A stretch of 64,000 bases of DNA from NCBI RefSeq assembly GCF_051020975.1, contig NW_027478162.1:16120001-16184000 (forward strand), given 5' to 3'. The position numbers and the translations under genes were made by a program. The DNA is from Osmia lignaria lignaria. Lineage: Eukaryota; Arthropoda; Insecta; Hymenoptera; Megachilidae. Under the pieces are notes generated by a model. That model did not search any database and was not told where the DNA came from. It worked only from the letters and a program-made list of their open reading frames with translations. Of this stretch, positions 38,190 through 51,100 are shown piece by piece; the first letter of the stretch is position 1; each line of letters starts with the position of its first letter.

Positions 38190-40121
38190 GCAGATGCGTA
38201 GTTCTCGAGATATATCAAGATATTTAAAAGTTCCGAAGACGCACCAACATAATAGAGATACAGAAACACCGTGGCCCCTTTCTTTGAGATAACTCTGCAC
38301 TAGTGCGAGCTGCAAATGCCACTTCCAGCTTAGCTGTGCAGAGGAAGAACAACAAGAAGAAGAAATATCTCGAAATATGTCCGTCAGGCCAGTTCCTTTG
38401 AGCTGAATCTGCAAATATCTCGGAAACGAAGCGAGCTATGGCAAAATGTTAACAGACGTTTTTTGTAGAGAATTATGTTTCCTACAATTTATGTTCTATG
38501 ATATTTTTTGATCAGAAGCGTAGTTTTCGAGATATATCGAGATATTTAAAAGTTCCGAAGCCGCACCAACATAATAGAGATACAGAAACACCGTGGCCCC
38601 TTTCTTTGAGATAACTCTGCACTATTGCGAGCTGCAAATGCCACTTCCAGCTTAGCTGTGCAGAAGAAGAACAACAAGAAGAAGAAATATCTCGAAATAT
38701 GCCCGTCAGGCCCCTTCCCTTGAAATATATCTGCAAATATCTCGGAAACGAAGCGAGCTATGGCAAAATGTTAAGAGACCGTTTTTGTAGAGAATTAAGT
38801 TTCCTACTTTTTATGTTCTATGATATTTTTTGATCAGACGCGTAGTTCTCGAGATATATCGAGATATTTAAAAGTTCCGAAGCCGCACCAACATAATAGA
38901 GATACAGAAACACCGTGGCCCCTTTCTTTGAGATAACTCTGCACTAGTGCGAGCCGCAAATGCCACTTCCAGCTTAGCTGTGCAGAAGAAGAACAACAAG
39001 AAGAAGAAATATCTCGAAATATGTCCGTCAGGCCCCTTCCCTTGAGATAAATATGCAAATATCTCGGAAACGAAGCGAGCTATGGCAAAATGTTAAGAGA
39101 CCTTTTTTGTAGAGAATTAAGTTTCCTACTTTTTATGTTCTATGATATTTTTTGAGCAGATGCGTAGTTCTCGAGATATATCAAGATATTTAAAAGTTCC
39201 GAAGACGCACCAACATAATAGAGATACAGAAACACCGTGGCCCCTTTCTTTGAGATAACTCTGCACTAGTGCGAGCTGCAAATGCCACTTCCAGCTTAGC
39301 TGTGCAGAGGAAGAACAACAAGAAGAAGAAATATCTCGAAATATGTCCGTCAGGCCAGTTCCTTTCAGCTGAATCTGCAAATATCTCGGAAACGAAGCGA
39401 GCTATGGCAAAATGTTGACAGACGTTTTTTGTAGAGAATTATGTTTCCTACAATTTATGTTCTATGATATTTTTTGATCAGAAGCGTAGTTTTCGAGATA
39501 TATCGAGATATTTAAAAGTTCCGAAGCCGCACCAACATAATAGAGATACAGAAACACCGTGGCCCCTTTCTTTGAGATAACTCTGCACTATTGCGAGCTG
39601 CAAATGCCACTTCCAGCTTAGCTGTGCAGAAGAAGAACAACAAGAAGAAGAAATATCTCGAAATATGCCCGTCAGGCCCCTTCCCTTGAAATATATCTGC
39701 AAATATCTCGGAAACGAAGCGAGCTATGGCAAAATGTTAAGAGACCGTTTTTGTAGAGAATTAAGTTTCCTACTTTTTATGTTCTATGATATTTTTTGAT
39801 CAGACGCGTAGTTCTCGAGATATATCAAGATATTTAAAAGTTCCGAAGCCGCACCAACATAATAGAGATACAGAAACACCGTGGCCCCTTTCTTTGAGAT
39901 AACTCTGCACTATTGCGAGCTGCAAATGCCACTTCCAGCTTAGCTGTGCAGAGGAAGAACAACAAGAAGAAGAAATATCTCGAAATATGTCCGTCAGGCC
40001 AGTTCCTTTGAGCTGAATCTGCAAATATCTCGGAAACGAAGCGAGCTATGGCAAAATGTTAAGAGACGTTTTTTGTAGAGAATTATGTTTCCTACAATTC
40101 ATGTTCTATGATATTTTTTGA
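38190..40121. repeat. 3-monomer duplication (966 bp)
   Basis: 38190-39155 is repeated from 39156. Shared rare changes are TTTGAGCAGATG, GAAGACGCAC, the ACAGACG linker, ATATGCCCGTC and TTGAAATATATC. The second copy ends in a chimera at 39800, which keeps the GACGCG head but takes a TTTGAGCTGAATC tail. The match also extends left of 38190, to about 37920. Confidence 0.8.
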
Positions 40122-43019
40122 TCAGAAGCGTAGTTTTCGAGATATATCGAGATATTTAAAAGTTCCGAAGACGCACCAACATAATAGAGATACAGAAACA
40201 CCGTGGCCCCTTTCTTTGAGATAACTCTGCACTAGTGCGAGCTGCAAATGCCACTTCCAGCTTAGCTGTGCAGAAGAAGAACAACAAGAAGAAGAAATAT
40301 CTCGAAATATGTCCGTCAGGCCCCTTCCCTTGAGATAAATCTGCAAATATCTCGGAAACGAAGCGAGCTATGGCAAAATGTTGAGAAACCTTTTTTGTAG
40401 AGAATTATGTTTCCTACAATTTATGTTCTATGATATTTTTTGGTCAGAAGCGTAGTTTTCGAGATATATCGAGATATTTAAAAGTTCCGAAGCCGCACCA
40501 ACATAATAGAGATACAGAAACACCGTGGCCCATTTCGGTGAGATAACTCTGCACTAGTGCGAGCTGCAAATGCCACTTCCAGCTTAGCTGTGCAGAAGAA
40601 GAACAACAAGAAGAAGAAATATCTCGAAATATGTCCGTCAGGCCCCTTCCCTTGAGATAAATCTGCAAATGTCTCGGAAACGAAGAGAGCTATGGCAAAA
40701 TGTTAAGAGACCTTTTTTGTAGAGAATTAAGTTTCCTACTTTTTATGTTCTATGATATTTTTTGATCAGATGCGTAGTTCTCGAGATATATCAAGATATT
40801 TAAAAGTTCCGAAGCCGCACCAACATAATAGGGATACAGAAACACCGTGGCCCCTTTCTTTGAGATAACTCTGCACTAGTGCGAGCCGCAAATGCCACTT
40901 CCAGCTTAGCTGTGCAGAAGAAGAACAACAAGAAGAAGAAATATCTCGAAATATGTCCGTCAGGCCCCTTCCCTTGTGATAAATCTGCAAATATCTCGGA
41001 AACGAAGCGAGCTATGGCAAAATGTTAAGAGACCTTTTTTGTAGAGAATTATGTTTCCTACAATTTATGTTCTATGATATTTTTTGATCAGATGCGTAGT
41101 TCTCGAGATATATCAAGATATTTAAAAGTTCCGAAGCCACACCAACATAATAGAGATACAGAAACACCGTGGCCCCTTTCTTTGAGATAACTCTGCACTA
41201 TTGCGAGCTGTAAATGCCACTTCCAGCTTAGCTGTGCAGAAGAAGAACAACAAGAAGAAGAAATATCTCGAAATATGTCCGTCAGGCCCCTTCCCTTGAG
41301 ATAAATATGCAAATATCTCGGAAACGAAGCGAGCTATGGCAAAATGTTAAGAGACCTTTTTTGTAGAGAATTAAGTTTCCTACTTTTTATGTTCTATGAC
41401 ATTTTTTGATCAGATGCGCAGTTCTCGAGATATATCAATATATTTAAAAGTTCCGAAGCCGCACCAACATAATAGAGATACAGAAACACCGTGGCCCCTT
41501 TCTTTGAGATAACTCTGCACTATTGCGAGCTGCAAATGCCACTTCCAGCTTAGCTGTGCAGAGGAAGAACAACAAGAAAAAGAAGTATCTCGAAATCTGT
41601 CCGTCAGGCCCGTTCCTTTGAGCTGAATCTGCAAATATCTCGGAAACGAAGCGAGCTATGGCAAAATGTTAAGAGACGTTTTTTGTAGAGAATTATGTTT
41701 CCTACAATTTACGTTCTATGATATTTTTCGATCAGAAGCGTAGTTTTCGAGATATATCGAGATATTTAAAAGTTCCGAAGCCGCACCAACATAATAGAGA
41801 TACAGAAACACCGTGGCCCCTTTCTTTGAGATAACTCTGCACTATTGCGAGCTGCAAATGCCACTTCCAGCTTAGCTGTGCAGAAGAAGAACAACAAGAA
41901 GAAGAAATATCTCGAAATATGTCCGTCAGACCCCTTCCCTTGAGATGAATCTGCAAATATCTCGGAAACGAAGCGAGCTATGGCAAAATGTTAAGAGACC
42001 TTTTTTGTAGAGAATAATGTTTCCTACAATTTACGTTCTATGATATTTTCTGATCAGAAGCGTAGTTTTCGAGATATATCGAGATATTTAAAAGTTCCGA
42101 AGCCGCACCAACATAATAGAGATACAGAAACACCGTGGCCCCTTTCTTTGAGATAACTCTGCACTATTGCGACCTGCAAATGCCACTTCCAGCTCAGCTG
42201 TGCAGAAGAAGAACAACAAGAAGAAGAAATATCTCGAAATATGTCCGTCAGGCCCCTTCCCTTGAGATAAATCTGCAAATATCTCGGAAACGAAGCGAGC
42301 TATGGCAAAATGTTAAGAGACCTTTTTTGTAGAGAATTAAGTTTCCTACTTTTTATGTTCTATGATATTTTTTGATCAGATGCGTAGTTCTCGAGATATA
42401 TCAAGATATTTAAAAGTTCCGAAGCCGCACCAACATAATAGAGATACAGAAACACCGTGGCCCCTTTCTTTGAGATAACTCTGCACTATTGCGACCTGCA
42501 AATGCCACTTCCAGCTCAGCTGTGCAGAAGAAGAACAACAAGAAGAAGAAATATCTCGAAATATGTCCGTCAGGCCCCTTCCCTTGAGATAAATCTGCAA
42601 ATATCTCGGAAACGAAGCGAGCTATGGCAAAATGTTAAGAGACCTTTTTTGTAGAGAATTAAGTTTCCTACTTTTTATGTTCTATGATATTTTTTGATCA
42701 GATGCGTAGTTCTCGAGATATATCAAGATATTTAAAAGTTCCGAAGCCGCACCAACATAATAGAGATACAGAAACACCGTGGCCCCTTTCTTTGAGATAA
42801 CTCTGCACTATTGCGAGCTGGAAATGCCACTTCCAGTTTAGCTGTGCAGAAGAAGAACAACAAGAAGAAGAAATATCTCGAAATATGTCCGTTAGGCCCC
42901 TTCCCTTGAGATAAATCTGCAAATATCTCGGAAACGAAGCGAGCTATGGCAAAATGTTAAGAGACCTTTTTTGTAGAGAATTAAGTTTCCTACTTTTTAT
43001 GTTCTATGATATTTTTTGA
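40122..43019. repeat. Region 4, mixed monomers with no clear unit
   Basis: Nine monomers with few shared rare variants. The monomer at 40444 has a local cluster of changes (40532, 40537 and 40538). The monomer at 41088 joins a B-type linker to an A head. Two GACCTGC-middle monomers are adjacent (42054 with a B head, 42376 with an A head), showing the same middle attached to both heads. Confidence 0.7.
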
Positions 43020-45595
43020 TCAGAAGCGTAGTTTTCGAGATATATCGAGATATTTAAAAGTTCCGAAGCCGCACCAACATAATAGAGATACAGAAACACC
43101 GTGGCCCCTTTCTTTGAGATAACTCTGCACTATTGCGAGCTGCAAATGCCACTTCCAGCTTAGCTGTGCAGAAGAAGAACAACAAGAAGAAGAAATATCT
43201 CGAAATATGTCCGTCAGGCCCCTTCCCTTGAGATAAATCTGCAAATATCTCGGAAACGAAGCGAGCTATGGCAAAATGTTTAGAGACCTTTCTTGTAGAG
43301 AATTAAGTTTCCTACTTTTTATGTAGTATGATATTTTTTGATCAGATGCGTAGTTCTCGAGATATATCAAGATATTTAAAAGTTCCGAAGCCGCACCAAC
43401 ATAATAGAGATACAGAAACACCGTGGCCCCTTTCTTTGGGATAACTCTGCACTATTGCGAGCTGCAAATGCCACTTCCAGCTTAGCTGTGCAGAAGAAGA
43501 ACAACAAGAAGAAGAAATATCTCGAAATATGTCCGTCAGGCCACTTCCCTTGAGATGAATCTGCAAATATCTCGGAAACGAAGCGAGCTATGGCAAAATG
43601 TTAAGAGACCTTTTTTGTAGAGAATTAAGTTTCCTACTTTTTATGTTCTATGATATTTTTTGATCAGAAGCGTAGTTTTCGAGATATATCGAGATATTTA
43701 AAAGTTCCGAAGCCGCACCAACATAATAGAGATACAGAAACACCGTGGCCCCTTTCTTTGAGATAACTCTGCACTATTGCGAGCTGCAAATGCCACTTCC
43801 AGCTTAGCTGTGCAGAAGAAGAACAACAAGAAGAAGAAATATCTCGAAATATGTCCGTCAGGCCCCTTCCCTTGAGATAAATCTGCAAATATCTCGGAAA
43901 CGAAGCGAGCTATGGCAAAATGTTTAGAGACCTTTCTTGTAGAGAATTAAGTTTCCTACTTTTTATGTAGTATGATATTTTTTGATCAGATGCGTAGTTC
44001 TCGAGATATATCAAGATATTTAAAAGTTCCGAAGCCGCACCAACATAATAGAGATACAGAAACACCGTGGCCCCTTTCTTTGGGATAACTCTGTACTATT
44101 GCGAGCTGCAAATGCCACTTCCAGCTTAGCTGTGCAGAAGAAGAACAACAAGAAGAAGAAATATCTCGAAATATGTCCGTCAGGCCACTTCCCTTGAGAT
44201 AAATCTGCAAATATCTCGGAAACGAAGCGAGCTATGGCAAAATGTTAAGAGACCTTTTTTGTAGAGAATTAAGTTTCCTACTTTTTATGTTCGATGATAT
44301 TTTTTGATCAGATGCGTAGTTCTCGAGATATATCAAGATATTTAAAAGTTCCGAAGCTGCACCAACATAATAGAGGTACAGAAACACCGTGGCCTCTTTC
44401 TTTGAGATAACTCAGCACTATTGCGAGCTGCAAATGCCGCTTCGAGCTTAGCTGTGCAGAAGAAGAACAACAAGAAGAAGAAATATCTCGAAATATGTCC
44501 GTCAGACCCCTTCCCTTGAGATGAATCTGCAAATATCTCGGAAACGAAGCGGGCTATGGCAAAATGTTAAGAGACCTTTTTTGTAGAGAATTAAGTTTCC
44601 TACTTTTTATGTTCTATGATATTTTTTGATCAGAAGCGTAGTTTTCGAGATATATCGAGATATTTAAAAGTTCCGAAGCCGCACCAACATAATAGAGATA
44701 CAGAAACACCGTGGCCCCTTTCTTTGAGATAACTCTGCACTATTGCGAGCTGCAAATGCCACTTCCAGCTTAGCTGTGCAGAAGAAGAACAACAAGAAGA
44801 AGAAATATCTCGAAATATGTCCGTCAGGCCCCTTCCCTTGAGATAAATCTGCAAATATCTCGGAAACGAAGCGAGCTATGGCAAAATGTTTAGAGACCTT
44901 TCTTGTAGAGAATTAAGTTTCCTACTTTTTATGTAGTATGATATTTTTTGATCAGATGCGTAGTTCTCGAGATATATCAAGATATTTAAAAGTTCCGAAG
45001 CCGCACCAACATAATAGAGATACAGAAACACCGTGGCCCCTTTCTCTGGGATAACTCTGCACTATTGCGAGCTGCAAATGCCACTTCCAGCTTAGCTGTG
45101 CAGAAGAAGAACAACAAGAAGAAGAAATATCTCGAAATATGTCCGTCAGGCCACTTCCCTTGAGATAAATCTGCAAATATCTCGGAAACGAAGCGAGCTA
45201 TGGCAAAATCATAAGAGACCTTTTTTGTAGAGAATTAAGTTTCCTACTTTTTATGTTCGATGATATTTTTTGATCAGATGCGTAGTTCTCGAGATATATC
45301 AAGATATTTAAAAGTTCCGAAGCTGCACCAACATAATAGAGGTACAGAAACACCGTGGCCTCTTTCTTTGAGATAACTCTGCACTATTGCGAGCTGCAAA
45401 TGCCGCTTCGAGCTTAGCTGTGCAGAAGAAGAACAACAAGAAGAAGAAATATCTCGAAATATGTCCGTCAGGCCCCTTCCCTTGAGATAAATCTGCAAAT
45501 ATCTCGGAAACGAAGCGAGCTATGGCAAAATGTTTAGAGACCTTTCTTGTAGAGAATTAAGTTTCCTACTTTTTATGTGGTATGATATTTTTTGA
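43020..45595. repeat. 2- and 3-monomer repeats with TGTAGTATG linker
   Basis: The dimer 43020/43342 is followed by the trimer 43664/43986/44308 and again by 44630/44952/45274, offset 966 bp. Each has the GTTTAGAGACCTTTCTTG linker followed by TGTAGTATG, TTTGGGATAAC (or CTGGG) and, in the trimers, a GGTACAG-class monomer. The end of the 45274 monomer switches to the tail and linker normally found after the first member of the unit. Confidence 0.78.
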
Positions 45596-48156
45596 TCAGA
45601 TGCGTAGTTCTCGAGATATATCAAGATATTTAAAAGTTCCGAAGCCGCACCAACATAATAGAGATACAGAAACACCGTGGCCCCTTTCTTTGGGATAACT
45701 CTGCACTATTGCGAGCTGCAAATGCCACTTCCAGCTTAGCTGTGCAGAGGAAGAACAACAAGAAGAAGAAATATCTCGAAATATGTCCGTCAGGCCAGTT
45801 CCTTTGAGCTGAATCTGCAAATATCTCGGAAACGAAGCGAGCTATGGCAAAATGTTAAGAGACGTTTTTTGTAGAGAATTATGTTTCCTACAATTTATGT
45901 TGTATGATATTTTTTGATCAGAAGCGTAGTTTTCGAGATATATCGAGATACTTAAAAGTTCCGAAGCCGCACCAACATATTAGAGATACAGAAACACCGT
46001 GGCCCCTTTCTTTGAGATAACTGTGCACTAGTGCGAGCCGCAAATGCCACTTCCAGCTTAGCAGTGCAGAAGAAGAAACTTCTCGAAATATGTCCGTCAG
46101 GCCCCTTCCCTTGAGATAAATCTGCAAATATCTCGGAAACGAAGCGAGCTATGGCAAAATGTTAAGAGACCTTTTTTGTAGAGAATTATGTTTCCTACTT
46201 TTTATGTTCTATGATATTTTTTGAATAGACGCGTAGTTCTCGAGATATATCAAGATATTTAAAAGTTCCGAAGCCGCACCAACATAATAGAGATACAGAA
46301 ACACCGTGGCCCCTTTCTTTGAGATATTTCTGCACTATTGCGAGCTGCAAATGCCACTTCCAGCTTAGCTGTGCAGAAGAAGAACAACAAGAAGAAGAAA
46401 TATCTCGAAATATGTCCGTGAGGCCCCTTCCCTTGAGATAAATCTGCAAATATCTCGGAAACGAAGCGAGCTATGGCAAAATGTTAAGAGACCTTATTTG
46501 TAGAGAATTAAGTTTCCTACTTTTTATGTTCTATGATATTTTTTGATCAGATGCGTAGTTCTCGAGATATATCAAGATATTTAAAAGTTCCGAAACCGCA
46601 CCAACATAATAGAGATACAGAAACACCGTGGCCCCTTTCTTTGAGATAACTCTGCACTATTGCGAGCTGTAAATGCCACTTCCAGCTTAGCTGTGCAGAA
46701 GAAGAACAACAAGAAGAAGAAATATCTCGAAATATGTCCGTCAGGCCCCTGCCCTTGAGATATATCTGCTAATATCTCGGAAACCAAGCGAGGTATGGCA
46801 AAATGTTAACAGACCTTTTTTGTAGAGAACTTTGTTTCCTACAATTTATGTTCTATGATATTTTTTGACCAGAAGCGTAGTTTTCGAGATATATCGAGAT
46901 ATTTAAAAGTTACGAAGCCGCACCAACATAATAGAGATACAGAAACACCGTGGCCCCTTTCTTTGAGATAACTCTGCAATAGTGCGAGCCGCAAATGCCA
47001 CTTCCAGCTTAGCTGTACAGAAGAAGAACAACAAGAAGAAGAAATATCTCGAAATATGTCCGTCAGGCCACTTCCCTTGAGATAAATCTGCAAATATCTC
47101 GGAAACGAAGCGAGCTATGGCAAAATGTTAAGAGACCTTTTTTGTAGAGAATTAAGTTTCCTACTTTTTATGTTCTATGATATTTTTTAATCAGATGCGT
47201 AGTCCTCGAGATATATCAAGATATTTAAAAGTTCCGAAGCCGCACCAGCATAATACAGATACAGAAACACCGTGGCCCCTTTCTTTGAGATAACTCTGCA
47301 CTATTGCGAGCTGCAAATGCCACTTCCAGCTTAGCTGTGCAGAGGAGGAACAACAAGAAGAAGAAATATCTCGAAATATGTCCGTCAGGCCAGTTCCTTT
47401 GAGCTGAATCTGCAAATATCTCGGAAACGAAGCGAGCTATGGCAAAATGTTAAGAGACGTTTTTTGTAGAGAATTATGTTTCCTACAATTTATGTTCTAT
47501 GATATTTTTTGATCAGAACCGTAGTTTTCGAGATATATCGAGATACTTAAAAGTTCCGAAGCCGCACCAACATATTAGAGATACAGAAACACCGTGGCCC
47601 CTTTCTTTGAGATAACTGTGCACTAGTGCGAGCCGCAAATGCCACTTCCAGCTTAGCTGTGCAGAAGAAGAACAACAAGAAGAAGAAATATCTCGAAATA
47701 TGTCCGTCAGGCCCCTTCCCTTGAGATAAATCTGCAAATATCTCGGAAACGAAGCGAGCTATGGCAAAATGTTAAGAGACCTTTTTTGTAGAGAATTATG
47801 TTTCCTACTTTTTATGTTCTATGATATTTTTTGATCAGACGCGTAGTTCTCGAGATATATCAAGATATTTAAAAGTTCCGAAGCCGCACCAACATAATAC
47901 AGATACAGAAACACCGTGGCCCCTTTCTTTGAGATAACTCTGCACTAGTGCGAGCCGCGAATGCCACTTCCAGCTTAGCTGTGCAGAAGAAGAACAACAA
48001 GAAGAAGAAATATCTCGAAATATGTCCGTCAGGCCCCTTCCCTTGAGATATATCTGCAAATATCTCGGAAACGAAGCGAGCTATGGCAAAATGGTAAGAG
48101 ACCTTTTTTGTAGAGAATTATGCTTCCTACAATTTATGTTCTATGATATTTTTTGA
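45596..48156. repeat. 5-monomer-spaced duplication
   Basis: The monomers at 45596, 45918 and 46225 correspond to 47191, 47513 and 47835. Shared rare changes are GATACTTAAAAG, CATATTAGAG, AACTGTGCAC and the GACGCG head after a TTATGTTTCCTACTTTTT linker. The offset is 1595 bp across the shortened monomer, equal to five monomers minus 15 bp. Monomers 46547 and 46869 between them carry several private changes. Confidence 0.75.
45918..46224. repeat. Only length-changed monomer (307 bp)
   Basis: Fifteen bases (five triplets) of the GAA/CAA tract are missing at about 46078. The remaining sequence reads GAAGAAGAAACTTCTCG, with two further changes beside the break, plus a private GCAGTGCAG upstream. 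The duplicate monomer at 47513 has the full tract, so the loss came after the duplication or affected only this copy. Confidence 0.88.
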
Positions 48157-51100
48157 TCAGAAGCGTAGTTTTCGAGATAAATCGAGATATTTAAAAGTTC
48201 CGAAGCCGCACCAACATAATAGAGATACAGAAACACCGTGGCCCCTTTCTTTGAGATAACTCAGCACTATTGCGAGCTGGAAATGCCACTTCCAGTTTAG
48301 CTGTGCAGAAGAAGAACAACAAGAAGAAGAAATATCTCGAAATATGTCCGTCAGGCCCCTTCCCTTGAGATAAATCTGCAAATATCTCGGAAACGAAGAG
48401 AGCTATGGCAAAATGTTAAGAGACCTTTTTTGTAGAGAATTAAGTTTCCTACTTTTCATGTTCTACGATATTTTTTGATCAGATGCGTAGTTCTCGAGAT
48501 ATATCAAGATATTTAAAAGTTCCGAAGCCGCACCAACATAGTAGAGATACAGAAACACCGTGGCCCCTTTCTTTGAGATAACTCTACACTATTGCGAGCT
48601 GTAAATGCCACTTCCAGCTTAGCTGTGCAGAAGAAGAACAACAAGAAGAAGAAATATCTCGAAATATGTCCGTCAGGCCCCTTCCCTTGAGATAAATCTG
48701 CAAATATCTCGGAAACGAAGCAAGCTATGGCAAAATGTTAAGAGACCTTTTTTGTAGAGAATTATGTTTCCTACAATTTACGTTCTATGATATTTTTTGA
48801 TCAGAAGCGTAGTTTTCGAGATATATCGAGATATTTAAAAGTTCCGAAGCCGCACCAACATAATAGAGATACAGAAACACCGTGGCCCCTTTCTTTGAGA
48901 TAACTCTGCACTATTGCGACCTGCAAATGCCACTTCCAGCTCAGCTGTGCAGAAGAAGAACAACAAGAAGAAGAAATATCTCGAAATATGTCCGTCAGGC
49001 CCCTTCCCTTGAGATATATCTGCAAATATCTCGGAAACGAAGCGAGCTATGGCAAAATCTTAAGAGACCTTTTTTGTAGAGAATTAAGTTTCCTACTTTT
49101 AATGTTCTATGATATTTTTTGATCAGATGCGTAGTTCTCGAGATATATCAAGATATTTAAAAGTTCCGAAGCCGCACCAACATAGTAGAGATACAGAAAC
49201 ACCGTGGCCCCTTTCTTTGAGATAACTCTGCACTATTGCGAGCTGTAAATGCCACTTCTAGCTTAGCTGTGCAGAAGAAGAACAACAAGAAGAAGAAATA
49301 TCTCGAAATATGTCCGTCAGGCCCCTTCCCTTGAGATAAATCTGCAAATATCTCGGAAACGAAGCGAGCTATGGCAAAATGTTAAGAGACCTTTTTTGTA
49401 GAGAATTATGTTTCCTACTTTTTATGTTCGATGATATTTTTTGATCAGATGCGTAGTTCTCGAGATATATCAAGATATTTAAAAGTTCCGCAGCTGCACC
49501 AACATAATAGAGGTACAGAAACACCGTGGCCTCTTTCTTTGAGATAACTCTGCACTATTGCGAGCTGCAAATGCCACTTCGAGCTTAGCTGTGCAGAAGA
49601 AGAACAACAAGAAGAAGAAATATCTCGAAATATGTCCGTCAGACCCCTTCCCTTGAGATGAATCTGCACATATCTCGGAAACGAAGCGAGCTATGGCAAA
49701 ATGTTAAGAGACCTTTTTTGTAGAGAATAATGTTTCCTACAATTTACGTTCTATGATATTTTTTGATCAGAAGCGTAGTTTTCGAGATATATCGAGATAT
49801 TTAAAAGTTCCGAAGCCGCACCAACATAATAGAGATACAGAAACACCGTGGCCCCTTTCTTTGAGATAACTCTGCACTATTGCGACCTGCAAATGTCACT
49901 TCCAGCTCAGCTGTGCAGAAGAAGAACAACAAGAAGAAGAAATATCTCGAAATATGTCCGTCAGGCCCCTTCCCTTGAGATATATCTGCAAATATCTCGG
50001 AAACGAAGCGAGCTATGGCAAAATGTTAAGAGACCTTTTTTGTAGAGAATTATGCTTCCTACAATTTATGTTCTATGATATTTTTTGATCAGAAGCGTAG
50101 TTTTCGAGATATATCGAGATATTTAAAAGTTCCGAAGCCGCACCAACATAATAGAGATACAGAAGCACCGTGGCCCCTTTCGTTGAGATAACTCTTCACT
50201 AGTGCGAGCCGCAAATGCCACTTCCAGCTTAGCTGTGCAGAAGAAGAATAACAAGAAGAAGAAATATCTCGAAATATGTCCGTCAGGCCCCTTCCCTTGA
50301 GATAAATCTGCAAATATCTCGGAAACGAAGCGAGCTATGGCAAAATGTTAAGAGACCTTTTTTGTCGAGAATTATGTTTCCTACAATTTATGTTCTATGA
50401 TATTTTTTGATCAGAAGCGTAGTTTTCGAGATAAATCGAGATATTTAAAAGTTCCGAAGCCGCACCAACATAATAGAGATACAGAAACACCGTGGCCCCT
50501 TTCTTTGAGATAACTCAGCACTATTGCGAGCTGGAAATGCCACTTCCAGTTTAGCTGTGCAGAAGAAGAACAACAAGAAGAAGAAATATCTCGAAATATG
50601 TCCGTTAGGCCCCTTCCCTTGAGATAAATCTGCAAATATCTCGGAAACGAAGCGAGCTATGGCAAAATGTTAAGAGACCTTTTTTGTAGAGAATTAAGTT
50701 TCCTACTTTTTATGTTCTATGATATTTTTTGATCAGATGCGTAGTTCTCGAGATATATCAAGATATTTAAAAGTTCCGAAGCCGCACCAACATAATAGAG
50801 ATACAGAAACACCGTGGCCCCTTTCTTTGAGATAACTCTGCACTATTGCGAGCTGCAAATGCCACTTCCAGCTTAGCTGTGCAGAAGAAGAACAACAAGA
50901 AGAAGAAATATCTCGAAATATGTCCGTCAGGCCCCTTCCCTTGAGATAAATCTGCAAATATCTCGGAAACGAAGAGAGCTATGGCAAAATGTTAAGAGAC
51001 CTTTTTTGTAGAGAATTAAGTTTCCTACTTTTCATGTTCTATGATATTTTTTGATCAGATGCGTAGTTCTCGAGATATATCAAGATATTTAAAAGTTCCG

